64,000 nucleotides of DNA, taken from the NCBI RefSeq assembly GCF_001418225.1, contig NZ_LIPT01000010.1:62001-126000 (forward strand), written 5' to 3'. The DNA is from Pannonibacter indicus. Its GTDB lineage: Bacteria; Pseudomonadota; Alphaproteobacteria; Rhizobiales; Stappiaceae. Position numbers and translations under genes: made by a program. Of the stretch, positions 36,975-46,050 are shown piece by piece. How positions within the stretch are numbered: position 1 is the first letter of the stretch; each line of letters begins with the position of its first letter. The notes below the pieces were generated by a model that made no database searches, was not told the DNA's origin, and saw only the letters and a list, made by a program, of their open reading frames with translations.

Positions 36975-37985
36975 ATGGTGACCAAGGTTTCGATCAATGG
37001 ATTTGGCCGCATCGGCCGCAACGTTCTGCGCGCGATCGTCGAGTCCGGCCGCACCGACATCGAAGTCGTCTCCATCAACGACCTCGGCCCGGTGGAGACC
37101 AACGCGCATCTGCTGCGTCATGATTCGGTGCATGGCAAGTTCCCGGCGGCCGTCACTGTCGAAGGCGACAGCATCCGCATCAACGGCGGCAAGCCGATCA
37201 AGGTGACCGCGATCCGCGACCCGAAGGAGCTGCCGCACGGCGAGCTGGGCGTCGACATCGCCATGGAATGCACCGGCATCTTCACCGACAAGCCGAAGGC
37301 CGAAGCGCACCTCGCCGCTGGTGCCAAGCGCGTTCTCGTCTCCGCTCCGTCCAACGGCGCTGACAAGACCATCGTTTACGGCGTGAACCATGATGCGCTG
37401 ACGGCTGCCGACCTCGTCGTCTCCAACGCTTCGTGCACCACCAACTGCCTGGCTCCGGTTGCCTATGTCCTCAATGCCGCCATCGGCATCGAGAAGGGCT
37501 TCATGACCACGATCCACTCCTACACCGGCGACCAGCCGACACTGGACACCATGCACAAGGACCTGTACCGCGCCCGCGCCGCAGCCATGTCCATGATCCC
37601 GACTTCGACCGGTGCCGCCAAGGCCGTGGGCCTCGTGCTGCCGGAGTTGAACGGCAAGCTGGACGGCGTGTCCGTGCGCGTGCCCACCCCCAACGTCTCC
37701 GTGGTGGACTTCAAGTTCATCGCCAAGCGTTCCACCACCGTGGAAGAGATCAACAGCGCCATCCGCGACGCTGCCAACGGCAAGCTGAAGGGCATCCTCG
37801 GCTTCACCGACGAGCCGCTGGTGTCCATGGACTTCAACCATGACAGCCACTCCTCGATCTTCCACATGGACCAGACCAAGGTCATGGACGGCACGCTGGT
37901 GCGCATCATGAGCTGGTACGACAACGAGTGGGGCTTCTCCAACCGCATGTCGGACACCGCTGTGGCACTCGCCAAGCACATCTGA
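36975..37985 (+). CDS. gap: glyceraldehyde-3-phosphate dehydrogenase
   Basis: The enzyme oxidises glyceraldehyde-3-phosphate with NAD(P) and phosphate. The 336-residue protein has the Rossmann start [17 protein letters not shown] and the catalytic Cys154 in [12 protein letters not shown]. The His of [10 protein letters not shown] and the C-terminal [13 protein letters not shown] are also present. The residue after the second beta strand is Asn (INDLG), the usual context of NAD-preferring forms, but cofactor choice is not certain. ATG 36975 has GGGAG eight bases upstream. A strong terminator follows. Confidence 0.97.
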   Translation: MVTKVSINGFGRIGRNVLRAIVESGRTDIEVVSINDLGPVETNAHLLRHDSVHGKFPAAVTVEGDSIRINGGKPIKVTAIRDPKELPHGELGVDIAMECTGIFTDKPKAEAHLAAGAKRVLVSAPSNGADKTIVYGVNHDALTAADLVVSNASCTTNCLAPVAYVLNAAIGIEKGFMTTIHSYTGDQPTLDTMHKDLYRARAAAMSMIPTSTGAAKAVGLVLPELNGKLDGVSVRVPTPNVSVVDFKFIAKRSTTVEEINSAIRDAANGKLKGILGFTDEPLVSMDFNHDSHSSIFHMDQTKVMDGTLVRIMSWYDNEWGFSNRMSDTAVALAKHI

Positions 37986-38000
37986 TGCACCACTGACTGA

Positions 38001-38028
38001 AGGGCGGGCCCGGTGCCCGCCCTTTTTC
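38001..38028 (+). terminator. rho-independent terminator of gap
   Basis: The stem GGGCGGGC/GCCCGCCC is followed by TTTTT, 16 bases after the gap stop. Confidence 0.9.
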
Positions 38029-38161
38029 CTTCTGCCGGGGCAAGTCCCCGATGGCACGCCGTGATCCGGCCTCTCCCGTGATCCGCAGGCCAGCGCTTCA
38101 CGTTCAGGCGCCCCGCATTACGGCGGCGCAGCTTTCAAGCCAGCTCTCAAGGATGAGATCC

Positions 38162-39355
38162 ATGTCCTTCAAAACCATCGACGATATTCAGGAACCTGCA
38201 GGCAAGCGCACCCTCGTGCGTGTGGACCTCAACGTCCCCATGAAGGACGGCAAGATCACCGACGACACCCGCATCCGCGCTGTTGCCCCCACCATCCGCG
38301 AACTGTCGGACAAGGGCGCGAAGGTCATCCTGCTCGCCCACTTCGGCCGCCCAAAGGGTGAAGCCGTGGCGGACATGAGCCTTGCGCCGGTGGCCCCGGC
38401 TGTTGCTGCTGTCATCGGCCGCCCGGTTGCCTTCTGCGCCGATTGCATTGGCGAAGCTGCGGCCGGTGCCGTTGCTGCCATGCAGGACGGCGATGTGCTG
38501 CTGCTGGAGAACACCCGTTTCCACAAGGACGAGGAAAAGAACGGCGCCGAATTCACTGCTGCTCTGGCCGCCAATGGCGACCTCTATGTGAATGACGCCT
38601 TCTCCGCCGCGCACCGCGCCCACGCCTCCACCGAGGGCCTTGCCCGGCTGCTGCCCGCTTATGCCGGCCGCTCCATGCAGGCCGAGCTGGAAGCTCTGGG
38701 CGCGGCTCTTGGCTCGCCCAAACGCCCGGTTCTGGCCGTTGTTGGCGGTGCAAAGGTGTCTTCCAAGATCGACCTGCTGGAAAACCTCGTCAGCCGCGTG
38801 GACATGCTCGTCATCGGCGGCGGCATGGCCAACACCTTCCTCGCCGCCAAGGGCGTCAACGTCGGCAAGTCCCTGTGCGAGCATGACCTTGCCCCGACCG
38901 CGCTGAAGATCATGGCAGCCGCCGAAAAGGCCGGCTGCGAGATCGTGCTGCCGGTGGATGCAGTCGTCGCCCGCGAGTTCAAGGCAGGCGCGGCCAATGA
39001 GACCGTCAGCCTCGACGCGATTCCCGCCGATGCCATGATGCTGGATGTGGGCGCTGCCTCCATCGAGACGGTGAAGGCCAGGATCGACGGGGCTTCCACC
39101 CTGGTGTGGAACGGCCCGCTCGGCGCCTTCGAGATCGAGCCCTTCGACAAGGCAACCGTCGCCGCTGCGCAGCATGCGGCCCGCCGCACCAAGGACGGCA
39201 AGCTGCTCTCCGTCGCAGGTGGCGGTGACACGGTGGCTGCCCTCAACCACGCAGGTGCTGCCGGTGACTTCTCCTATGTCTCCACCGCTGGCGGGGCGTT
39301 CCTCGAGTGGCTGGAAGGCAAGGACCTGCCGGGCGTAACGGCCCTGCAGGCCTGA
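38162..39355 (+). CDS. pgk: phosphoglycerate kinase
   Basis: Pgk interconverts 1,3-bisphosphoglycerate and 3-phosphoglycerate with ADP/ATP. The 397-residue protein has [20 protein letters not shown], the substrate arginines of LAHFGRPKG, the hinge-domain [16 protein letters not shown] and the nucleotide-binding [15 protein letters not shown] and [15 protein letters not shown] 38162 is preceded by AAGGA; the frame is open to 38051 without homology. It lies between gap and fba on the same strand. Confidence 0.97.
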   Translation: MSFKTIDDIQEPAGKRTLVRVDLNVPMKDGKITDDTRIRAVAPTIRELSDKGAKVILLAHFGRPKGEAVADMSLAPVAPAVAAVIGRPVAFCADCIGEAAAGAVAAMQDGDVLLLENTRFHKDEEKNGAEFTAALAANGDLYVNDAFSAAHRAHASTEGLARLLPAYAGRSMQAELEALGAALGSPKRPVLAVVGGAKVSSKIDLLENLVSRVDMLVIGGGMANTFLAAKGVNVGKSLCEHDLAPTALKIMAAAEKAGCEIVLPVDAVVAREFKAGAANETVSLDAIPADAMMLDVGAASIETVKARIDGASTLVWNGPLGAFEIEPFDKATVAAAQHAARRTKDGKLLSVAGGGDTVAALNHAGAAGDFSYVSTAGGAFLEWLEGKDLPGVTALQA

Positions 39356-39735
39356 AGCCGGCATCTCCTCAAGTCTTGCAGTGCGCCAGTCCAGTATTGG
39401 CGCACCGCAATGCCCCCGAACACCCGCCACGGCGGGCAATTAATTCGGGCACCAAATTAAAAATGTCCGAATTTTCCTGCGTTTACCGGCATTTAAATTG
39501 ATTTATGGGCTGCGGCCCCATCTTCCCAAACTGCTGGATTTTGTTAGAACGGCCACGGTTTTGTCGCAGTGCGAAACTTATCTGCGGCCCACGCTGCCGT
39601 TGCACGGCAAGCGCGGGAAAACGCTTCGTTCAACTGGCAAGACCGTTGGAACGGACGATCCACGCGCAGTGTTTGAGCAGGCAGGTCCGGAGCCGGGTCA
39701 AGGTTCCGCAAGGATCTGGAACAGGAGAGATTTCG
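39356..39735 (+). other. spacer upstream of fba with a possible operator
   Basis: No gene is seen in these 380 bases. A hairpin GTGCGCCA/TTGGCGCAC at 39381-39405 may end pgk transcription. An AT-rich part follows with a perfect inverted repeat AATTCGG/CCGAATT (39442-39448 and 39467-39473). Its 18-base spacer is too long for a simple operator but fits a looped or dimeric site. The promoter of fba is probably here. Confidence 0.45.
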
Positions 39736-40803
39736 ATGGCACGCATTACACTTCGTCAATTGCTCGATCATGCCGCGGAACACGACTATGGCGTTCCGGC
39801 CTTCAACATCAACAACATGGAACAGGCGCTCGCCATCATGGAAGCGGCCGATGCGACCGATTCCCCGGTCATCATCCAGGCCTCGCGCGGCGCCCGTTCC
39901 TATGCCCATGACGTCATGCTGAAGCACATGATGGACGCGGTGACGGAAATCTATCCGCACATCCCCGTCTGCGTGCATCTCGACCATGGCAACGAACCGG
40001 CCACCTGCATGACTGCCATCCAGGCCGGCTTCACCTCGGTGATGATGGACGGCTCGCTGAAAGCCGACGGCAAGACCCCGGCTGACTGGGCCTATAACGT
40101 CGGCGTCACCAAGGCCGTGACGGACATGTCCCATCTGGGCGGCATCTCCGTCGAGGGCGAGCTGGGCGTGCTCGGCAGCCTCGAAAGCGGTATGGGCGAA
40201 GCGGAAGACGGCCATGGCGCCGAAGGCCGGCTGAGCCACGACCAGCTGCTGACCGACCCGGAAGAAGCGGTGAAATTCGTGCGCGAGACCAAGGTTGACG
40301 CGCTGGCCATTGCCATGGGCACCAGCCACGGCGCCTACAAGTTCACCCGCAAGCCGGACGGCGCGATCCTTGCCATGCACGTGATCGAGGAAATCCACCG
40401 CCGCCTGCCGGAAACCCATCTGGTGATGCACGGCTCCTCCTCGGTGCCGCAGGACCTGCAGGACATCATCAACCAGTACGGCGGCAAGATGCCCCAGACC
40501 TGGGGCGTGCCGGTGGAAGAAATCCAGCGCGGCATCAAGAACGGCGTGCGCAAGATCAACATCGACACCGACAACCGCATGGCGATGACCGGCCAGATCC
40601 GCAAGATCCTCGCCGAGAACCCGGGCGAGTTCGATCCGCGCAAGTATCTCAAGCCCGCCCGCGATGCCATGACCAAGCTCTGCAAGGAGCGTCTGGAAGC
40701 CTTCAACACCGCCGGTCAGGCCTCCAAGATCAAGCGCGTCCTCACCCTCCCGGAAATGGCCGCCCGCTACAAGTCCGGCGCGCTGGACCCGAAGATCTCG
40801 TAA
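39736..40803 (+). CDS. fba: class II fructose-bisphosphate aldolase
   Basis: The enzyme is a zinc-dependent aldolase that interconverts fructose-1,6-bisphosphate and the triose phosphates. The 355-residue protein is of the long type found with Calvin-cycle or gluconeogenic genes ([20 protein letters not shown]). Zinc ligands are in [22 protein letters not shown] and [11 protein letters not shown], and the active-site end is [20 protein letters not shown] precedes ATG 39736; the frame extends to 39505 but the added residues are not aldolase-like. It is followed by a terminator and a ThiE-like gene. Confidence 0.96.
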   Translation: MARITLRQLLDHAAEHDYGVPAFNINNMEQALAIMEAADATDSPVIIQASRGARSYAHDVMLKHMMDAVTEIYPHIPVCVHLDHGNEPATCMTAIQAGFTSVMMDGSLKADGKTPADWAYNVGVTKAVTDMSHLGGISVEGELGVLGSLESGMGEAEDGHGAEGRLSHDQLLTDPEEAVKFVRETKVDALAIAMGTSHGAYKFTRKPDGAILAMHVIEEIHRRLPETHLVMHGSSSVPQDLQDIINQYGGKMPQTWGVPVEEIQRGIKNGVRKINIDTDNRMAMTGQIRKILAENPGEFDPRKYLKPARDAMTKLCKERLEAFNTAGQASKIKRVLTLPEMAARYKSGALDPKIS

Positions 40804-40833
40804 GGCTTTCGGACCTTACTCAAGGATCAAACC

Positions 40834-40861
40834 AAGGCCGGGGCATCGCTCCGGCCTTTTT
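40834..40861 (+). terminator. rho-independent terminator of fba
   Basis: AAGGCCGG and CCGGCCTT form a stem around GGCATCGCT, ending in TTTTT. Confidence 0.88.
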
Positions 40862-41041
40862 GCTGCGCTCTGGTGCATGCAGTCAGGCGGGCGCGGCATC
40901 CTGCACCGCACCGTCCCAGCCTCCTTGCCGGGACCTGTGAGGCGAGCACTGCCCCCCTCACCCGTAACATTCCGCCGCGCAAAGCTTCTGCACCCATCTC
41001 TGCGCTTGCGTCGTGCTTTTGCCGTCTTTAGGGACATAGGT

Positions 41042-41731
41042 ATGTACCATGTGCCCGCATGCCGGGCCGAACAGACGGATACCGCCTTGAACCGCCCGCG
41101 CCTTTATCTGGTTACGCCGCCCGTTTTCGATCTCGAAGCCTTTGCCCCGCGCCTTGAAGCGGCGCTGTCGGGCGGGGATGTGGCCTGCGTCCTCATCTAT
41201 CAGCCCGAGGCAACCGCCAAGGCGCTGCAGGACACGGCTGCAAAGCTGGTGCCCATGATCCAGAAGGCGGAAGCCGCCGCGCTGATCTACCGCGACACGC
41301 AGGTGACCGGCCGCACGGGCGCAGACGGCGCCCATATCGACAGCTCTTTCGAGGACATCAAGCTGGCCATGGAGAGCCTGCAGCCGGCGCGCATTGTCGG
41401 CGCGGGCGGCACCAAGCTGAAGCACGAGGAGATGGAAATTGCCGAAAGCGGCGTGGACTATCTGTTTTTCGGCCGGCTGGACCTTGAGGAGCAGCCCGGT
41501 GCCCATGCCAAGACACTGGAGCGCGCCGAATGGTGGGCGGAGCTGTTCACCACCCCTTGCGTTGCCCTGGGCGGCAATGATCTGGCCACCCTCGGCGAAA
41601 CGGCGAACACCAAGGCCGACTTCGTTGCCCTGAAGGATGCCATCTGGCAGCATCCGGAAGGCCCGGCGCAAGCCGTGCGTCTTGCCAATGCGATTCTCGA
41701 TCAGCACCCGTTTGAAGAGGACGAGGAATGA
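41042..41731 (+). CDS. divergent ThiE-like (thiamine-phosphate synthase family) protein
   Basis: The 229-residue product has the TIM-barrel pattern of thiamine-phosphate synthase: RLYLVTPPVFDLEAF at the start, GADGAHIDSS in the middle and CVALGGNDLATLGE near the end. Canonical ThiE motifs are altered: the ND of the substrate loop is YRD, the HLGQ.D motif is HIDSS, and the phosphate-binding GPIFPT-like loop is GRLDLEEQPG. It may therefore not make thiamine phosphate. ATG 41042 is chosen by the position of the first strand; the frame is open further upstream. It overlaps the next gene by four bases (ATGA). Such a gene often follows fba in related genomes. Confidence 0.72.
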   Translation: MYHVPACRAEQTDTALNRPRLYLVTPPVFDLEAFAPRLEAALSGGDVACVLIYQPEATAKALQDTAAKLVPMIQKAEAAALIYRDTQVTGRTGADGAHIDSSFEDIKLAMESLQPARIVGAGGTKLKHEEMEIAESGVDYLFFGRLDLEEQPGAHAKTLERAEWWAELFTTPCVALGGNDLATLGETANTKADFVALKDAIWQHPEGPAQAVRLANAILDQHPFEEDEE

Positions 41732-43029
41732 CCCTGCCGCGCCGGACCCTGACCGGAAGCCAGTTTCCCGAAACGGCGGAGGCATCTGCCCGCCCGCCCC
41801 TGCGCCCTGGCCTGAGGCCCGGCGCACCGGGTCTGGCTTTGGCAGGTCTGGCGCTGGCTGCGCTTTGCACAGCCACGGGGAGCAGCCTTGCCCAGACGGC
41901 GGCTCCAGCGGCGCCCGCAGCCCCGGCGCAGGCAGAGGAGCAGGCCGCGCCGCCTGCTGCCGAAACCCCGGCAGCAGCAACCCCGGCAGGCGAGGCAGCA
42001 TCGGCCCAGCCTTCTGCGGCACAGGATACCGCTGAAGGCGCGGCTGCAGAGACGGCCACCGAAGCCGATGCAGCCGCACGTGCCCTTGCCCGCTACGAGC
42101 CGGAGCCGCTTGTCAGCCTGCTTGAAGCGGGTCCGCCGCTGATGGAACCGGGCGAGCCGATTGATGCCGATTTCGCCTATGGCGTCTTCCAGCGCGGCTG
42201 GTACCTGACGGCGCTTGCCGTTGCCACCCCGCTGGCTGAGGAAGGTAACCGTGCCGCGCAGACCCTGCTGGGCGTGATGCATGAAACCGGCCTTGGCGTG
42301 GCGCGGGACTGGAAGAAGGCTGCGGACTGGTATCAGGTCGCGAGCACATCCGGCGACCCCAATGCGGCCTACCGGCTGGGGCAGATGTATCTGCTGGGCG
42401 AAGGGGTTGAGGCCGACAAGAAAAGGGCGGCCGATCTCTTCCAGAAAGCCGCTGATGCAGGCATCCCGGGCGCCATCTACAATCTGGCAATCCTCTATCA
42501 GGAAGGTGAAGGCCGTCCCTATGACGAGGAGCGCGCCTCCCAGCTGCTGCTGCAGGCCGCCGAAAAGGATGACGTGGAAGCGCAATATGCCCTCGGCCTC
42601 CAGTTCCTGGAAGGCGGCGAGAAAGTGCGCGACCCGATCAAGGGTGCCAACTGGCTGGGCCGGGCGGCCCGGCGCGGCCACACCTCGGCGCAGGTCTATT
42701 ATGGCATCCTGCGCTTTCAGGGGCGCGGCGTGGAACCGGACGAGGCAGATGCCGCAGACTGGTTCGAGCGCGCAGCGCGGGCCGGAAACCCTGTCGGCAT
42801 GAACCGCCTCGCCCGCATCTATGCCTTCGGCCGCGGCCGCCCGGTTGATCAGGTGGAGGCTGCCGCCTGGCATTATGTGGCACGCGCGCTTGGCCTTTCC
42901 GATCTGGAACTGGATGGCTATGTGGGGTCGCTGGACCAGGAAACAGTGACCAGGGCCATGGAACGCGCAGGCGCCCTGACCGCCACACTGATCCCCAAAC
43001 CGCTGGATCCGGCCGGGACCACCCCCTGA
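41728..43029 (+). CDS. exported Sel1-repeat protein
   Basis: The 433-residue product begins with a basic stretch and a hydrophobic segment (about 34-55, signal or anchor), then an Ala/Pro/Glu-rich region to about residue 115. At least six Sel1-type repeats follow (AAQTLLGVMHETGLGVARDW, AAYRLGQMYLLGEGVEADKK, AIYNLAILYQEGEGRPYDEE, AQYALGLQFLEGGEKVRDPI). Such repeats are protein-binding scaffolds in the periplasm. The gene is translationally coupled to the ThiE-like gene. No specific role can be read from the sequence. Confidence 0.85.
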   Translation: MTLPRRTLTGSQFPETAEASARPPLRPGLRPGAPGLALAGLALAALCTATGSSLAQTAAPAAPAAPAQAEEQAAPPAAETPAAATPAGEAASAQPSAAQDTAEGAAAETATEADAAARALARYEPEPLVSLLEAGPPLMEPGEPIDADFAYGVFQRGWYLTALAVATPLAEEGNRAAQTLLGVMHETGLGVARDWKKAADWYQVASTSGDPNAAYRLGQMYLLGEGVEADKKRAADLFQKAADAGIPGAIYNLAILYQEGEGRPYDEERASQLLLQAAEKDDVEAQYALGLQFLEGGEKVRDPIKGANWLGRAARRGHTSAQVYYGILRFQGRGVEPDEADAADWFERAARAGNPVGMNRLARIYAFGRGRPVDQVEAAAWHYVARALGLSDLELDGYVGSLDQETVTRAMERAGALTATLIPKPLDPAGTTP

Positions 43030-43172
43030 CAAGTAACCGCTTTGCAGGTTTTTCCTTGAATTTGCGCCCGTTTTGTGTTGGACAGGCGCGTCATTGGTGC
43101 CCGCTCGCCGTCCTTATCCGGCAGAGCGTGGATGCACCGTCAGGTTTCACGCCCTAATCAATCGGTCGTTTC

Positions 43173-43736
43173 ATGAAGATCAACGGTAACGAGATCAAAC
43201 CCGGCAATGTTCTCCAGCATCAGGAGACGCTCTGGGCGGTCGTCAAGGTGGACCACGTCAAGCCCGGCAAGGGTGGCGCGTTCGCCCAGGTGGAAATGAA
43301 GAACCTCATCGACGGCCGCAAGCTGAACGAGCGCTTCCGTTCGGAAGACAAGGTCGAGCGCGTCCGCCTGGAGCAGAAGGACTTCCAGTTCCTCTACATC
43401 CAGGAAGACGTCCTGATCTTCATGGACACCGAAACCTACGAGCAGCTTGAGCTGCAGAAGGACTTCGTCGGCGACCGCGCCGCCTTCCTGCAGGACGGCA
43501 TGATGGTGACCGTGGAACTGCACGAAGAGAAGCCGATCGGCATCACCCTGCCGCAGTTCGTCACCCTGCAGATCACCGAGGCCGATGCTGTGGTGAAGGG
43601 TCAGACCCAGTCCTCGTCCTACAAGCCGGCCATTCTGGAAAACGGCGTGCGCGTGCTCGTGCCGCCGTTCATCACCGCTGGCGAGAAGATCGTCGTCGAC
43701 ACCGGCACGGTCGAATACGTCCGCCGCGCGGACTGA
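43173..43736 (+). CDS. efp: elongation factor P
   Basis: EF-P rescues ribosomes stalled at proline runs. The 187-residue protein has the three beta-barrel domains; the first has the loop [12 protein letters not shown], with Lys33 at the tip that is modified in many bacteria. The end [18 protein letters not shown] is typical. No epmA or epmB gene lies beside it. The neighbours are the Sel1-repeat protein upstream and suhB 82 bases downstream on the same strand. Confidence 0.97.
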   Translation: MKINGNEIKPGNVLQHQETLWAVVKVDHVKPGKGGAFAQVEMKNLIDGRKLNERFRSEDKVERVRLEQKDFQFLYIQEDVLIFMDTETYEQLELQKDFVGDRAAFLQDGMMVTVELHEEKPIGITLPQFVTLQITEADAVVKGQTQSSSYKPAILENGVRVLVPPFITAGEKIVVDTGTVEYVRRAD

Positions 43737-43817
43737 TCCTGTTTCTGAAAACCCTTCCGCCCGGCGCTTCCCCTGAGGTGCCGGGTTCCCCATTCCAAAG
43801 ACCCGGCAAGACAGATC

Positions 43818-44612
43818 ATGGCACGTACAGCAATCCTAAACGTAATGGTCCAGGCAGCAATGAAGGCCGGACGTTCGCTCGTGCGTGACTTCGGCGAAGT
43901 TGAAAACCTTCAGGTCTCGCGCAAGGGCCCCGGCGACTTCGTCTCCGCCGCCGACCGCCGCGCCGAAGAGATCATCCGCGCCGAACTGACCAAGGCACGG
44001 CCGACCTATGGCCTGCTGATGGAAGAATCCGGCGAGACGCCCGGCGAAGACGGCCAGCACCGCTGGATCGTCGATCCGCTCGACGGCACCACCAATTTCC
44101 TGCACGGCATTCCGGTCTTCGCCATTTCCATCGCGCTGGAGCGCCAGGGACAGATCGTTGCCGGTGTCATCTTCAATCCGGTGATGGACGAGCTTTACAC
44201 GGCCGAGCGCGGCCGTGGCGCCTTCGTCAATGACCGCCGCCTGCGCGTTGCCGCCCGTACCGCCCTGCCGGACAGCCTGATCGGCACCGGCCTGCCGTTC
44301 CTCGGCCGCGGTGACCATGGCCGTGCCCTCAAGGAACTGCGCTACGTGATGCCGGAAGTCGCCGGTGTCCGCCGCATAGGCGCTGCCGCGCTCGACCTTG
44401 CCTATGTCGCCTCGGGCCGCCTCGACGGCTTCTGGGAGCACGGCCTGAACCCCTGGGACATTGCAGCCGGCATCCTGATGATCCGCGAAGCCGGCGGCTA
44501 TGTCAGCGACATCGACGGCAAGGACACGATGCTGGAGACCGGCTCGGTCGTCGCGGGCAACGAGTTCATCAAGGCCCAGCTGCAGAAGCTGCTGAAGAGC
44601 GCAGCCGAGTAA
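43818..44612 (+). CDS. suhB: inositol-1-monophosphatase SuhB
   Basis: The enzyme is a magnesium-dependent phosphatase of the inositol monophosphatase family; in E. coli SuhB also takes part in rRNA antitermination. The 264-residue protein has the metal site motifs EESGETPG, WIVDPLDGTTNFLHGIPVFA and NPWDIAAGILMIREAGG. It lies downstream of efp and ends before a good terminator. Confidence 0.94.
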   Translation: MARTAILNVMVQAAMKAGRSLVRDFGEVENLQVSRKGPGDFVSAADRRAEEIIRAELTKARPTYGLLMEESGETPGEDGQHRWIVDPLDGTTNFLHGIPVFAISIALERQGQIVAGVIFNPVMDELYTAERGRGAFVNDRRLRVAARTALPDSLIGTGLPFLGRGDHGRALKELRYVMPEVAGVRRIGAAALDLAYVASGRLDGFWEHGLNPWDIAAGILMIREAGGYVSDIDGKDTMLETGSVVAGNEFIKAQLQKLLKSAAE

Positions 44613-44659
44613 GACAGCAGGCGTTTGCGGCAACCCGCACGCCCGCCCGGCATGAACAT

Positions 44660-44696
44660 GCAGCGCAGAAGCCCCAAGCTTCTGCGCTGTTTTTCT
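44660..44696 (+). terminator. rho-independent terminator of suhB
   Basis: CAGCGCAGAAG and CTTCTGCGCTG form a stem followed by TTTTTCTT. Confidence 0.9.
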
Positions 44697-44721
44697 TACC
44701 GCCCCTGCAATCTTCCTCCGT

Positions 44722-44852
44722 CTTGCCATGGCTTGACCATGGCATCCATGCCATTGCATCTCCCGGCCTTTCGGCGGAAATTGGCAGGCATATTGTCAGG
44801 CCTATAGAGCGGGAAGGTCACGGGGTGGATGCCATGATCAAGCCATGGCAGG
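44722..44852. repeat. inverted-repeat element with CCATGGCTTGA arms
   Basis: Two 27-base arms lie in opposite orientation at 44722-44748 and 44826-44852 (core GCCATGGCTTGACCATGGCA and its complement with one C/T difference). They agree at about 25 of 27 positions and enclose 77 bases. The whole would form a long hairpin. It lies in the 442-base gap between suhB and the MotA-like gene, which otherwise holds only a partial repeat near 44890 and an AT-rich promoter-like stretch at 44955-45010. Confidence 0.65.
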
Positions 44853-45054
44853 ACGAAGATATCGGGGCCGGAGTCTACCTCCCAGGAACGCGCGGGAATC
44901 CGGGATTTATCCGTCGAAGGCCGGAGAGCAAAACCGCTGCCCGGCCTTCTGCTTTTCAATTAAGCTTTTGCTAACGCGCGATTAACGGTTTTCAACAAAC
45001 GGTAAATCGCGCTATCACTGGTGCCAACAGCAACAGGCGGAAGCTCGACGGTTC

Positions 45055-46047
45055 ATGGCACGCGATTTCGATCCCTACAGCCTGTCCAGTCCCAAGGCGT
45101 ATCTCTCGTTCATGATCATCTTCCTGGTGATCGTTGCCTTCGTCGCTTTCATCCTGAACCAGCAGATCGCCACGGCCTTCATGAGCAATCCCGGCCTCAA
45201 CGGGATGATTGTGCTCACCGGCCTGTTCGGCATCATGCTGACGTTTGCCCGCGTCGTGCGGCTGTTCCCTGAGATCGCCTGGGTGAACAGCTTCCGCATC
45301 GGTGATCCGGGCATCGAAGTGCGCCGCCCGCCGGTGCTGCTGGCGCCGATGGCGACGCTGCTCGGCAACAAGGTGGGCGAAATGGCGCTGACGCCGACCA
45401 CCTCACGCTCGATTCTCGATTCCATCGGCATGCGTCTTGATGAGTCGCGCGAGATTGCCCGCTACATGACCGGCCTGCTCGTGTTCCTCGGCCTGCTCGG
45501 CACCTTCTGGGGCCTGCTGCAGACGGTGAGCGCAGTCGGCTCCACCATCCAGTCGCTGGATGTGGTGTCCGGCGATACAGGCGTTATCTTCGAGGATCTG
45601 AAGGCAGGTCTGCAGGCACCCCTCTCCGGCATGGGCACGGCCTTCTCGTCCTCGCTCTTCGGCCTCACCGGCTCGCTGGTTCTCGGCTTCCTCGATCTTC
45701 AGGCCGGACAGGCGCAGAACCGTTTCTACACGGAGCTGGAAGACTGGCTGTCCACCGTCACCGAGATCGAGCAGGAAGAGGCGCGTGCACCCGTTGCCGC
45801 CGCCCCCGATACGGACAAGCTGCAACTGGCCATCGAGCGGCTGCAGCGCGCGGTGGAGGAAGGCGGCAGCAAGGCCGCCAATCAGGCCATGGCGAACCTT
45901 GCCGAAGGCATCCAGGGCCTCGTCAAGCACGTGCGCTCCGAGCAGCAGATGATGCGCGAATGGGCTGACACCCAGAGTGCCCAGCAGAAGCGGGTGGAAA
46001 ATCTCCTCTCCTCCATCGCAGCGGCCTTCGACCGCGCCAAGGAGTGA
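45055..46047 (+). CDS. MotA/TolQ-like inner-membrane protein with C-terminal coiled coil
   Basis: The 330-residue protein has four membrane segments (about 17-40, 50-66, 140-160 and 185-215). The last two carry the channel pattern of the MotA/ExbB/TolQ family: GLLVFLGLLGTFWGLLQTVSA and LSGMGTAFSSSLFGLTGSLV. After residue 220 it is a cytoplasmic helical coiled-coil tail (KLQLAIERLQRAVEEGG). It is three bases upstream of a MotB-like gene, so the two form a stator-like pair. It is not flagellar MotA (no flagellar genes nearby) and not TolQ (encoded at 23843). The function is unknown. Confidence 0.85.
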   Translation: MARDFDPYSLSSPKAYLSFMIIFLVIVAFVAFILNQQIATAFMSNPGLNGMIVLTGLFGIMLTFARVVRLFPEIAWVNSFRIGDPGIEVRRPPVLLAPMATLLGNKVGEMALTPTTSRSILDSIGMRLDESREIARYMTGLLVFLGLLGTFWGLLQTVSAVGSTIQSLDVVSGDTGVIFEDLKAGLQAPLSGMGTAFSSSLFGLTGSLVLGFLDLQAGQAQNRFYTELEDWLSTVTEIEQEEARAPVAAAPDTDKLQLAIERLQRAVEEGGSKAANQAMANLAEGIQGLVKHVRSEQQMMREWADTQSAQQKRVENLLSSIAAAFDRAKE

Positions 46048-46050
46048 TCC

